A program made the position numbers and the translations under genes. A stretch of 64,000 bases of DNA from Strigamia acuminata. Its lineage: Eukaryota; Arthropoda; Chilopoda; Geophilomorpha; Linotaeniidae. The notes under the pieces are model-generated. The model ran no database searches. It was not told the origin of the DNA and saw only the letters and a program-made list of their open reading frames with translations. The stretch covers positions 4,901,087 to 4,965,086 of the forward strand of contig OX442314.1 in NCBI GenBank assembly GCA_949358305.1, read 5' to 3'. Below, piece after piece: positions 44,551 through 54,600 of the stretch; position 1 is the first letter of the stretch; each line of letters begins with the position of its first letter.

Positions 44551-44680
44551 ATGCCGCCAGGCGGCTTAGCAGGTGAGAGGAGTGGCACCCGCATGGCGAC
44601 GACATCATAGCCACGCGACCATGCGCTGCGCCTGGGGCAAAGTGATCCTTGTGCTCGTGGTGGTAGTCGGTGTCCTTCAG
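44551..44680 (+). CDS. B4GAT1: B4GAT1 exon with start codon (coding 44621-44680)
   Basis: First coding exon of beta-1,4-glucuronyltransferase 1. A splice acceptor (TTGATTCGTTTCAG, ending 44550) precedes it, so at least one 5' UTR exon lies upstream and is not identified. The start ATG at 44621 opens MRCAWGKVILVLVVVVGVLQ, a short cytoplasmic tail plus the signal anchor of a type II Golgi membrane protein; the anchor continues into the next exon. The exon ends at 44680 with CAG|GTAAGC, phase 0. An upstream ATG at 44551, directly at the exon start, begins a 19-codon uORF in another frame that stops before the main start, which may dampen translation. The start is supported because all upstream in-exon ATGs lead to that stop. 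Confidence 0.88.
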
Positions 44681-45094
44681 GTAAGCAAATATTTGTAATT
44701 GCTTTGTTGGTTGGGTGCACGGACGAGACATTGTTTCGTTTTGTTGGTTTTGTTTTATTGTTGCCGGTGTTTTCATTATTTAAGAGATAAAATTCGAATA
44801 AACAAAACGAGAGCTTTGTTGGGATGCGTGTTTCTTGTCTGTTATTAAAGAGGCATTAGCATGGAATTTTAATATTTTAAGGAAATGGAATAAGAGAGTG
44901 TGGTTTTGTACGGATTTTTTTGAAAATTCCATTTGGTTCTCATTAAAATGCAATTTCGCACGCTGGATTTGAAAGTTTGTGTTTTACGCTTTGCCGAAAT
45001 GCGGGCAGCAAACAACCGAATGTTTTAGCTTTATTCATCCAGAAGTGCTTTGGCTAAATAATTGTTAACGCATATGCAGTAATTATCACAGATT

Positions 45095-45745
45095 GGGATT
45101 TAGTTTTTAAAAAAAAAAAACTTTTTGAGCCTAAAAATAATTTTTTGTGTTAAAAATTAATCTTTTGTGATTAAAAATAAATTTTTTGTGTTAAAAATGA
45201 ATTTTGTGTGCTTAAAAATGAATTTTTTGTGTTAAAAATGAATTTTTTGTGTTAAAAATGAATTTTTTGTGCTTAAAAATAAATTTTTTGGTTTAAAAAT
45301 GAATTTTTTAGTCTAAAAATAAATTTTTTAGTCTAAAAATGAATTTTTTAGTCTAAAAATAAATTTTTTAGTCTAAAAATGAATTTTTTAGTCTAAAAAT
45401 GAATTTTTATGCCTAGAAATGAATTTTTTTTGGTTTAAAAATGAATTTTTTGGTTTAAAAATGAATTTTTTGGTTTAGAAATGAATTTTTTGGTTTAAAA
45501 ATGAATTTTTTGGTTTAAAAATGAATTTTTTGGTTTAAAAATGAATTTTTTGGTTTAAAAATGAATTTTTTGGTTTAGAAATGAATTTTTTGGTTTAAAA
45601 ATGAATTTTTTGGTTTAAAAATGAATTTTTTGGTTTAAAAATGAATTTTTTGGTTTAAAAATGAATTTTTTGGTCTAAAAATGAATTTTTTTAAATAAAA
45701 AGGAATTTTGGTGCTAATAATAATTTTTTTTGCTACATAAAAAAG
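45095..45745. repeat. 20-bp minisatellite in B4GAT1 intron 1
   Basis: About 30 copies of TTTAAAAATGAATTTTTTGG with regional variants (GTGCTTAAAAATGAATTTTT on the left, TAGTCTAAAAATGAATTTTT in the middle). The variants occur in blocks, so the array expanded in several bursts. The remainder of intron 1 (44681-46577) shows no other structure. Confidence 0.93.
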
Positions 45746-46577
45746 AATTTTTGGTCTAAATGATGAAATTTTATCATTGCACTAGATACTATGACACTTT
45801 TACTCATAAAAATGGATCTTCTTATACCTAAAAAATTCATTTTTAAGCAACAAATTTGGCCTTGTAAACTCTAGAATTCATTTTGTTAAATTTGCCCTTT
45901 GTAGGGATTGTTGAGTTGTTTTAGAGTGTCTTTGTTAAAACAAAGAAAACTCTTAACAATTGAGACATTTTTTAAACACAATTTGTTTTTGAATCAATTG
46001 CATGCTCCTCCCTATTGTCGAGTTTATCAACAGTTATTTAAATTGCCAAGTGTACTTGTGCATTGTATCCAAATTATAACTATTTCCCCCTGGTGTTAGA
46101 AACAATACCAAAGACGACATCACGTGTTTAGTTATTAAAATAATCAGTTGCAACGACGATTTGTCGTTCTGTATTTAAAGCAGCGCCAAAAATGATTCAA
46201 CGATAAGTTTTAATACTTTTTGTTCCATTGGTTAAATCAAATTTGCTCGGCAACCAAAACAGATCGACAGCCATTTTGTTTTTCCAAATTTTACTTTTCC
46301 GGGAAACTGCGTGCATAACTGTCCGCCATTTTTTCTAAACAATGTCGTCCTGTTCAAACGTGATGCAGGCGTCCTCTGTTGTTGCAACACTATAACTTTC
46401 TGCGAACAAACGGCGTTAATCCACATTGTAGAGATTTCTGTTACATTTGAACAATCCGCCATTTGTCCGCAGAATGACTTTATATTGTTGCATTTTGGCT
46501 CCACCTGTCGCCACAATAATCATTTTTTGAACAATTAACCGCCAACTGAAACAATGTTTTCTCGCTTTCCAACAAAG

Positions 46578-47615
46578 GTGATCCACATGTTGCTGTTGAG
46601 TCGCCTGGAACTGCGACAAAGCGGGCTGAGACGCGTCGACGAGGATGGCGTCACCGCCCCGGGAGGTGCGTCCCTATCATCCGCATCGCTGCACGAATCG
46701 TGGGTCCGCGACTTGGAGGCCATGGACGCCGCCGTCGGAGCGTCCAGCGTGCTCGATCCGAGCGGGGAGTTCAAAGTGGTCAACTTTTTAGCGCACGCCG
46801 ACGCCCGTGCCTCGCGCCAGGACGTGACGCTGGTCAGCCAGTGCTCGCACGACCGTCTTTGGCAGGTGGCGCTCCTGGTGCGCCGTTGGCGGGGCCCCCT
46901 GGCCGTCGCGGTCTTCGCCACCGGGGACCAGTTGTGGACAGCGGTCAAGACAGTGGCCACGTTGAGACAGTGCGTTCCAGGAGTGCGTTTCAACGTGTCC
47001 TTCCATCTCGTGCACCCCGTGGGACAGGCGGGCCTCAAGGGGGCCGCGGTCACCGTCAGGGACGCTGTGGGGTCTGACAAATGCGACTGCGCGTCCCTGG
47101 CCGACGAGCAGCAGAGGACTCGCACGAATTACGCGTGGGGGGACAAGGTTGTGTACCCCAACAACCTGCTGCGCAATGTGGGACGCCGCAACGCTGCCAC
47201 CGAGTTTGTGTTTGTGGTGGACGTGGACATGGTGCCCAACGTGGAGTTGCATGACGAGTTTTTGCAGTTTGCGCGCGCGCAGCGTCTGTTTGACGTGAAC
47301 CGACGCGACGACAAGACCATTTACGTTGTGCCGGCGTTCGAGGCCCGCGAGGGAACGCCTGTGCCGCGAGATAAGACGGACCTGCTCCAACTGCTCGCTC
47401 GAGTGCACGTTCGACCGTTCTATTTCAAACTGTGCTGGAAATGCCAGGGCCACACGGACTACGTGGCGTGGCAGCGCGAGCCGCAAGCGCCGCAGCTCGC
47501 CGTTTTGTTTGAAGTGCTGTGGAAGGATCCGTGGGAGCCGTTTTACATCGCTCGCAACAATGTACCTTTATACGACGAGCGATTCAAGCAATATGGATTC
47601 AACAGGATCAGTCAG
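46578..47615 (+). CDS. B4GAT1: B4GAT1 main catalytic exon
   Basis: Encodes residues 21-366 of beta-1,4-glucuronyltransferase 1, which adds glucuronic acid to the xylose of the O-mannosyl glycan on alpha-dystroglycan, the primer that LARGE extends to matriglycan; it works in the Golgi. The family is glycosyltransferase 49. Visible marks are VTLVSQCS and RWRGPLAVAVFA at the start of the domain, YPNNLLRN, the metal-binding VVDVDMVP (DVD about residues 235-237), and WEPFYIARNNVPLYDERF near the end. There is one N-glycosylation site, NVS, at about residue 159. The acceptor is TTTCCAACAAAG|GTG at 46577/46578 and the donor CAG|GTAAAT at 47615/47616, both phase 0. The first part (about residues 28-100) is the variable stem. 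The exon is much more GC-rich than the DNA around it. Confidence 0.96.
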
Positions 47616-47624
47616 GTAAATATT

Positions 47625-48085
47625 GATAGATGAAAGAATACAATGTGTTTGGGGTTTTAGCGTTTGTCTTGCGTTTTTGTGTTTTTTTTTACTTTTTTTT
47701 GCGTTTTTGCATTTTTGGCGTTTTTTGTGTTTTTGCGTTTTTTTGCGTTTTTGTTACGTTTTTTTTCGTTTTTGTTACTTTTTTTTGCGTTTTTGTTACG
47801 TTTTTTTGCGTTTTTGTTACATTTTTGCGTTTTTGTTACGTTTTTTGCGTTTTTGTTATGTTTTTTTTTGCGTTTTTACGTTTTTTTAACATTTATTTGC
47901 GTTTTTATGTTCTTTTGCTTTTTTTGCTTTTTGTATTTTTTGCGTTAACTTGCACTTAATTTGCGTTTTTACAGTTTCTTGCATTTATTTTGCGTTTATT
48001 TGCGTTTATTTTGCGTTTCTTTGTATTTATGTTGGGTTTTAGAAATTTTTAGTGGTTTTGTGTTTTCTTTGCATTTCTTTTGCGT
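47625..48085. repeat. T-rich degenerate repeat (GCGTTTTTGTTAC)
   Basis: Irregular repeats of TTTTTTGCGTTTTTGTTACG and shorter variants, starting ten bases after the donor of B4GAT1 intron 2. The phenylalanine-rich open frames in all three frames are artefacts. Confidence 0.85.
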
Positions 48086-48504
48086 TTGTTTGTTGCACCA
48101 ATGCGGCATTCAACTTTAAACTTCATTTAGCTGAAATTGGCTTGGGACATTGACTTGTCTGCAGTCATGTAATCATTTTAATGTTCGGATAATCAATTTT
48201 ACAAAACAACGTTGATCTCGACTGCGCTTTTTGCGCAACTAGTGTCAGTTATGTGCTGTTGCGTGTCAACTTGACACGAGTAAACAAGAAAATACCAAAC
48301 TTGATGCAATTTATTGCGTGTTTTTAGCATTCAATAATAACTCTGAGGTTATTTTTAAAACAAAAAAAAATATTTTTATATGTCTCTTCAGACCATTGTT
48401 CCTCATTAAGTCGGGGTCTAATTAAGGGGGGACTAATTACCCAGGTTAGGCCTTCTGATTCTAAAGGGTCCCCTGGTACACATTACAAAATGTTTTTGTA
48501 TAAA
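48086..48504. other. Intron 2 sequence, nothing recognised
   Basis: AT-rich, non-tandem sequence inside B4GAT1 intron 2, with no open frame or element end. Confidence 0.35.
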
Positions 48505-49110
48505 AATGCATGTCTGTGTTAATAAATGCATTTTTGCACAAGAAAATGCTTTTTTTTACATGAAATGTCTTTTTTTTACATGGAATGAATTTTTCCACAA
48601 GAAATGCATTATTTCACTAGAAATGCATTATTTCACCAGAAATGCATTATTTCACCAGAAATGCATTATTTCACCAGAAAAGCATTATTTCATCGGAAAT
48701 ACATTATTTCACTGGAAATGCATTATTCCACCGGAAATGCATTATTTCACCAGAAAAGCATTATTTCATCGGAAATACATTATTTCATCGGAATATTCGG
48801 AAATGCATGTTTTCCTCGGAAAATGCTTTTTTTCATCGGAAAATGCATTTTTTCCATCGGAATATGCATTTTGCTAAGAGAAATCCATTTATTTCTACAT
48901 AAAATGCATTTTTCTACATAAAATACATTTTTCTACATGAAATGCATTTTTCTACATGAAATCCATTTTTCTACATGAAATCCATTTTTCTACATGAAAT
49001 CCATTTTTTTTACATGAAATGCATATTTCTACCTGAAATGCATTTTTTTATACTAAAGACATTATTTCACTGAAAAATGCATTGTTTAGCGTGAAAATGC
49101 AATTTTATCA
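48505..49110. repeat. 19-20-bp minisatellite
   Basis: About 28 copies of ATGCATTATTTCACCAGAA, drifting to ATGCATTTTTCTACATGAA in the right half. Every unit has an ATGCAT or near-ATGCAT palindrome. It lies in B4GAT1 intron 2. Confidence 0.92.
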
Positions 49111-49174
49111 GCTCAAAATGAATTTATACCTTATAACAATGCAATTTTCCACATGCAAACACTGAAGACGTCAT

Positions 49175-49310
49175 TTCTAAATATTCTGGTCTGGGGTCCC
49201 TTCCCACAGCCCTTTTTAGGGGCCCTAATTGAAAAAAAAATTTATAAAACTTTTTCTCGAGCAAAAATATTTTCGAGGACTGCGAGAGCCTTTACCCGCC
49301 CCTGCATACA
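49175..49310. repeat. Dispersed repeat, copy C
   Basis: Third copy of the family at 43700-43880 and 44165-44315: GGGGTCCCTTCCCACAGCCC, TTTTTAGGGGCCCTAATTGA, then GAGGACTGCGAGAGCC. It is diverged and of unknown class. Confidence 0.5.
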
Positions 49311-50104
49311 GTGCATCTTTAATTCAAACGCCAAAATTAAACAAACAAAACAAAACATCGACGTGCACTTACCAAAACACATTTTTCTTTTTTCCATAAT
49401 TTATTTTACCCCTTTTCCCCCTCAATTTCCCTTCCCATTCACCATAATTGTTATTTCTTGATTGATTGCACTCTTACGCTGCGCGCGTTTTGTTTAACTC
49501 GGCTTTTTAAGATGGATGGGGCTTCGAACCGGCAACGCACATGGCCAACGCTGTGTTACAAGTTGCCTCCGATTTCCGAATTGCATTACAAACTGACACG
49601 AAACAAAACGAATCGATTACGGAAGCCCATATTTCTCAACAATATTGATGACATTTTTTAAACCCCTCCTTGAAAAACAAATGTAATTAATAAATAAATA
49701 GAAACGCGCATGCGCGGTTTATTCAAATTAATTGTCCACCAAAAGTTATTGTTATGATTTTTTTTGAAAAATTGTCACCAGAGGGCGATATTTTAATTAA
49801 TTCCACTGCGACCGCTGTGTATTTCTAATTTAACTTGACTGCATCTCTTCTCACTAATTAACTGAAATCTCAAGATGGCCATTGGGTGTTTGGTGACCAC
49901 TCTAGGAGCCACTGACCACCAATCTAGGATCTTTGAGGGGTGCTAGGAAACATAACAATAATACAAACTTTAATAATAACATAATAATATGCAAAAAGAA
50001 TTATTTTGTTAACACCTAGACCAAGCGTCTAAAATTATTTTCCAGTCTAGTTCTGAAAGCATAACCGTACTGGAATCGGTAAAGCTATCAAAATGGCTGA
50101 CTAG
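49311..50104. other. Intron 2 sequence, nothing recognised
   Basis: Non-tandem intronic sequence. A word matching the tRNA B box (GGTTCGAAGC, minus strand, 49521-49530) is present but no A box or cloverleaf accompanies it. Confidence 0.35.
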
Positions 50105-50112
50105 ATGCCAAG

Positions 50113-50689
50113 CGAGGGGGTAGCGAATGCTGGAAATCTTGTACAGGCAAAGATTTTGGATTTCAAAATCCTTGAAATCTCATGAAATCCTGGAAATCTT
50201 TGGAATCTCATGAAATTCTGGAAATCCTAGAAATCTTATAAATTGATGCAAATTCTAGCAAAATATTGAAAGCAATCCTTGTGAAATCCTTAGAAATCCT
50301 TGTTAAATCCTTAGAAATCTTTGTGAAATCTTTAGAAATCCTTGTGAAATCCTTAGAAATCCTTGTAAAATCCTTAGAAATCCTTGTAAAATCTTGAAAT
50401 CCTGAAATCCTTAGCAAATCCTTGAAATCCTTAGCAAATCCCTGAAATCTTTCAAATTTCATAAAATCCTAGAAATCCTGGGAATACTGGAAATCCTGAA
50501 AATCTTGGAAATCTTATAAATTGTCTTGCAAATTGTTGCCAATTCTAGCAAAATCGGGGTAGCCAATGCTGGAAATCTCGCACGGGCAAAGATTTTGGAT
50601 TTCAAAATCCTTGAAATCTCATAAAATCTTCAAGAATTTTAAGGATTTCCAAATCTCGTACGCTATTTTTGCGATTGGCTACCCCCTCG
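50113..50689. mobile_element. hAT-like MITE, copy 1, with 8-bp target duplication
   Basis: A 577-bp non-autonomous element with terminal inverted repeats CGAGGGGGTAGCGAAT (left) and CGAGGGGGTAGCCAAT (right, reverse complemented). It is flanked by a perfect 8-bp direct repeat ATGCCAAG at 50105-50112 and 50690-50697. Eight-base duplications with T at position 2 and A at position 7 fit the hAT consensus. Inside are a 21-bp tandem array (AAATCCTTAGAAATCCTTGT, about 50270-50420) and a second internal copy of the end sequence at about 50568-50630 (GGGGTAGCCAATGCTGGAAA). No transposase is present. It sits in B4GAT1 intron 2. Confidence 0.88.
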
Positions 50690-50742
50690 ATGCCAAGTGT
50701 GGCGATTTAAAAAAGGAACAAGATTTAGTTCATAATAATATT

Positions 50743-50760
50743 TTTTATTTGGTTTTTATT
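50743..50760 (-). promoter_or_regulatory. Poly(A) signals of the defensin-like gene
   Basis: Two AATAAA hexamers on the minus strand (50755-50760 and 50744-50749) lie 10-25 bp after the stop codon at 50770. They imply a very short 3' UTR. Confidence 0.7.
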
Positions 50761-50769
50761 TAATATTTT

Positions 50770-50885
50770 TTAATCTTCAACGCAATCGCACGAACCACGT
50801 TTGCAATAACCGCTAAGGCCTCGACCAAAACCGTCACAATAAATAGCGCATTCATCGGCATCACATTCCGCATTAGTTGTCATTG
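50770..50885 (-). CDS. Defensin-like secreted peptide, exon 2 (mature peptide)
   Basis: Second exon of a 53-residue protein. It encodes the end of the signal peptide (cleavage predicted after TTNA, residue 21) and a mature peptide of about 32 residues with six cysteines spaced C-X4-C-X3-C-X10-C-X4-C-X-C. This is the CS-alpha-beta pattern of invertebrate defensins, with the CxxxC and CxC pairs and a gamma-core GYCKRGSC. The mature part is acidic (eight D/E against three K/R), unlike most antimicrobial defensins, and the first loop is short. The acceptor is TTTAAACCTTAG at 50886 and the stop TAA at 50770-50772. It is secreted and probably acts in defence, but a signalling or other role is possible. 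The gene lies antisense inside B4GAT1 intron 2. Confidence 0.85.
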
Positions 50886-50953
50886 CTAAGGTTTAAACAA
50901 CGTCAATGGTCAATATAAATGAATGAATTATTTTTGGGCAAAATATAACTTAC

Positions 50954-50999
50954 CCAAGCAGGACAGAATAACAAAGAAGACGATAATTTGATATTTCAT
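50954..50999 (-). CDS. Defensin-like secreted peptide, exon 1 (signal peptide)
   Basis: First coding exon, 46 bp, reading MKYQIIVFFVILSCL plus one base: a charged start and a hydrophobic core typical of a secretion signal. It ends with G|GTAAGT, a near-perfect donor, phase 1. The 68-bp intron (50886-50953) joins it to exon 2 with the frame kept (G plus CA gives alanine). The short intron and the phase match give good support to the model. Just upstream, TCAGTT at 51004-51009 (minus strand) resembles the arthropod initiator TCAGT, but it would leave only about 8 nt of 5' UTR, so the true start may be further upstream. Confidence 0.85.
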
Positions 51000-51009
51000 T
51001 TTCAACTGA

Positions 51010-51317
51010 TGCTCTTGCAGATTTAATCTAGATTTAATTAGCAAGTGTGAATGGTGTTTAATTAATTCCATTCAATTCATTCATGAGTCAGTAAATTTTA
51101 ATATTTTAATTAATTAAAATGAATTTATTGTTGAATAAATATTTATCAGCGGTATTGACACACTGTTTAAAATAGAAAAATATATACATTTTTAAATTAA
51201 ATATTTTAATCATTAGTTTTGGGCAGTTTTGTTTAATTAACGTTTCTTGTGTAGTTTTTTCCACTCTTTCTTGCGTTGCGTTGGTTTTTAAACTAGATAA
51301 TTTTGGGCTAGATGCGT
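51010..51317. other. AT-rich intronic stretch upstream of the defensin-like gene
   Basis: This is the likely promoter side of the antisense gene. It is AT-rich with ATTAAAT-type words at 51020-51045. No further exon is recognised. Confidence 0.35.
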
Positions 51318-52180
51318 CGAGAGGGTAGCCACTCGGTGTCGCAAAAATCGTGTACAGCATTTTGAAATCCTTGAAGATTTCATGAGATTTCAAAGGTTTT
51401 GAAATCCAAAATCTTTGCCTGTGCGACATTTCCAGCTTGATTTTGCTAGAATTTGCGACAATTTGCAAGAAAATTTATAAGATTTCCAGGATTTCTAGGA
51501 TTTCCAGGAGTTCATGGATTTCATGAGATTTTTTGTATTTTATGAGATTTCAAAGATTTCCAGGATTTCCAGGAGTTCATGGATTTCATGAGATTTTATG
51601 GATTTTATGAGATTTCAAAGATTTCCAGGATATCCAGGAGTTCATGGATTTCATGAGATTTTATGGATTTTATGAGATTTCAAAGATTTCCAGGATTTCA
51701 TGAGATTTCAAAGATTTCCAGGATTTCATGAGATTTCCAGGATTTCATGAGGTTTTCAGGATTTTGAAGACTTGGGAGATTTACTAAGGATTTAAGGATT
51801 TCACAAGGATTTCTCAGAATTTCATGTGGGTTTCTTAAAATATTTTGCTAGAATTTGCGACAATTTGCAAGAAAATTTATAAGATTTCCAGGATTTCTAG
51901 GATTTCCAGGAGTTCATGGATTTCATGAGATTTTTTGTATTTCATGAGATTTTTTGTATTTCATGAGATTTCAAAGATTTCCAGGATTTCCAGGAGTTCA
52001 TGGATTTCATGAGATTTTATGGATTTTATGAGATTTCAAAGATTTCCAGGATTTCATGAGATTTCCAGGATTTCATGAGGTTTTCAGGATTTTATGAGAT
52101 TTCCAGGATTTCATGAGATTTCAAGGATTTTGAAATCCAAAATCTTTGCCTGTACGAGATTTCCAGCATTGGCGTTCGCA
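51318..52180. mobile_element. hAT-like MITE family, copy 2 (right end truncated)
   Basis: The left end CGAGAGGGTAGCCACTCGGT matches the family end of copy 1, including GTCGCAAAAATCGTGTAC further in. The right side ends in TTTGCCTGTACGAGATTTCC followed by AGCATTGGC but lacks the final CTACCCCCTCG, so the terminus is lost. The inside holds short repeats of GATTTCCAGGATTTCATGA and a direct duplication: the block beginning ATTTTGCTAGAATTTGCGAC occurs at about 51431 and about 51841. Confidence 0.7.
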
Positions 52181-52999
52181 CCAAGAACCAGAACTAGATT
52201 TAAACTTTGGGCTAGCCCAAACAAGGTATAAGGAATCATTGCGGATCGGCGCGACGCCCACCAAAGTGCTTAAAATTAATGAAACCCAAGCGAACTTTGT
52301 TGTACGTCTTTGTGACTTGTCACGTTTCCAAATTAAAGTCACACAGTAAGTTAGTTGGTTCATTAAATTATAGCACTCGACTCGGTGTCCCAAAATGGCG
52401 TCTGCCGCAGTCCATCTGCTCGTGATTGAGTGGCGGTGCGTCTTAGCGTTTGTGACGTTATCTAGGAGACATTTATCTGACATTGGTCATTCCCTGGTGA
52501 CACGAGACGATGCAGGGCGTCCGTAATTAACTGTTTGCTTGACCACACCCCTTGTTATCGGCCGTCTATTACACTTGTCAATCTGGTGTTGCGAGAGGGG
52601 AAAAAGAAACAAATCAGTGATCGATGCCCTTAGTTGCTGAGTTTTGCACTGGGAGGCGTGTTGATTACTTGGCCTCCGCCACTTCCGGTGTACGTGTCGT
52701 CGACCTTTGAAGGAGTGGTTAGGAAGAGGGGGGAAAGGCCAAAAGTGGACAAACGCACTTGTGCGTCCTGTTGTATGGGCGGTATCGATTGGACATAAAG
52801 TAGGTTAAAGAAATGGATTTTTTTTTTATCTTTTTTTTCTGTTTTGCTTCTTTTGTGGATTGAAGATTAATTGTTTTGTGTTATTGGGGGATGGAATTGG
52901 GATTTTAAAGGTTGGATTTAGTTGATTTTGGGTGGAAAATGTGTGTGGAAAATGATAATTTTACTCGATTTTGTAAATCAAACGGATGAATATGTCATT
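52181..52999. other. Intron 2 sequence, no gene recognised
   Basis: Non-tandem sequence, GC-richer at 52380-52780. A plus-strand open frame at 52146-52349 begins inside the MITE and is not recognised. Confidence 0.35.
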
Positions 53000-53945
53000 T
53001 TTAGTTGATTTTAGGTGATAAAAAGGGCATTTACTCGATTTTACATGTAAAATGACCATTTTACATAATTTTAGGTGTTAAAATGACCCATTTTACATAA
53101 TTTTATGTGTCAAAATAACCATTTTACATGATTTTACTTGTAAAATGACCATTTTACATGATTTTACTTGTACAAAACAGCATTTGACATAATTTTACTT
53201 GTAAAATGACCATCTTACATGATTTTACTTATACAAAACAACATTTTACATAATTTTACTTGTACAAAACAGCATTTTACATGATTTTACTTGTACAAAA
53301 CAGCATTTTACATAATTGTACTTGTAAAATGACCATTTTACATGATTTTACTTGTCCAAAACAGCATTTTACATCATTTTACTTGTACAAAACAGTCTTT
53401 AACATCATTTTACTTGTACAAAACAGCATTTTACATAATTTTACTTACACTAAACAGCATTTTACATGATTTTACTTGTACAAAACAGCATTTTACATGA
53501 TTTTACTTGTACAAAACAGCATTTTACATGATTTTACTTGTACAAAACAGCATTTTACATGATTTTACTTGTACAAAACAGCATTTTACATAATTGTACT
53601 TGTAAAATGACCATCTTACATGATTTTACTTATACAAAACAACATTTTACATAATTTTACTTGTACAAAACAGCATTTTACATGATTTTACTTGTACAAA
53701 ACAGCATTTTACATAATTGTACTTGTAAAATGACCATTTTACATGATTTTACTTGTCCAAAACAGCATTTTACATCATTTTACTTGTACAAAACAGTCTT
53801 TAACATCATTTTACTTGTACAAAACAGCATTTTACATAATTTTACTTACACTAAACAGCATTTTACATCATTTTACTTGTACAAAACAGCATTTTACATG
53901 ATTTTACTTGTACAAAACAGCATTTTATACGATTTTAAAACAAAA
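53000..53945. repeat. 31-bp minisatellite with a 401-bp higher-order duplication
   Basis: About 30 copies of TTTTACTTGTACAAAACAGC plus ATTTTACATGA, with a variant TTGTAAAATGACCATTTTAC. A block of roughly 275 bp starting near 53190 recurs almost unchanged 401 bp downstream, so whole groups of 13 units were copied. Open frames across it (YKTAFYMILLVQNS) are artefacts. Confidence 0.93.
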
Positions 53946-54600
53946 CAAAATCCCAATTTCTTTCTCATTTAACCCATCTGCCTTCCAAGGTGCAAACTAG
54001 GACGTCCTAGGTGCAAAAGCATTCCTATTTGGGTGCAACTGTCTTCTTGAATGGGAAAACTTTAGTTTGGTTTCCTATGTTTTGCCGAAATTTTCTGAAT
54101 TTGTGCGAACAATCATAAATTTTGTTCCCTAAAAAATTTGCAGTGTTTTGTGCATTATTCATTCATTTATTCAACATTGAAATTTCTACCCCTTAGAAAT
54201 CCCAGCATAACTTTAAGTTGGCTTCTCCCAATTTAACCAAACCGCTTCTACTTAGCACTTTCCTAAGTGATTCCAGGTTTGACCAGCAGACGGCGTGTTG
54301 CATATATGGTCACACGTGATTCATCAAACGTTACCACAACACCAGCGCCACGTGTAACAATTTAAAAAAAAAGATACACTAAAGCGCTTTTGCGTCGGTC
54401 CTTCTGGATTTAATTTTTGTGCATAAACAAACATTGCCCCCCCCCCCCCCCCCCCGAGGGTCCATTTTATTTATTTTTTGATATAAATGTAATTTAAAAT
54501 TTAAAAATCCCCAAATAAAATGTACTGAGACTTCAATTAAACCCTCCAGTACACAGCCACACTGCATTCTGGGATGACAACAAGTAACAAACATGCTTAC
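53946..54600. other. Intron 2 sequence with a 19-base poly(C) tract
   Basis: Non-tandem sequence with no gene. There are 19 consecutive C at 54437-54455, the complement of a G-run that may be structured or mis-assembled. Confidence 0.4.

Noticed and set aside
46535..47486. Minus-strand frames of 196 and 232 codons
   Set aside because: Antisense shadows of the B4GAT1 catalytic exon.
47623..47959. Phenylalanine/valine-rich frames after B4GAT1 exon 2
   Set aside because: T-rich repeat inside the intron; the GTAAAT donor at 47616 and the matching final exon explain the gene.
49521..49530. tRNA B-box match on the minus strand
   Set aside because: No A box at the right distance and no cloverleaf can be drawn.
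52146..52349. 67-codon frame that looks protein-like, followed by CACACAGTAAGT
   Set aside because: It begins inside MITE copy 2, no family is recognised, and a single donor-like word is not enough.
53260..53972. Two open frames sharing YKTAFYMILLVQNSILHN
   Set aside because: The 31-bp array happens to lack stops in this frame; their identity reflects array duplication and not gene duplication.
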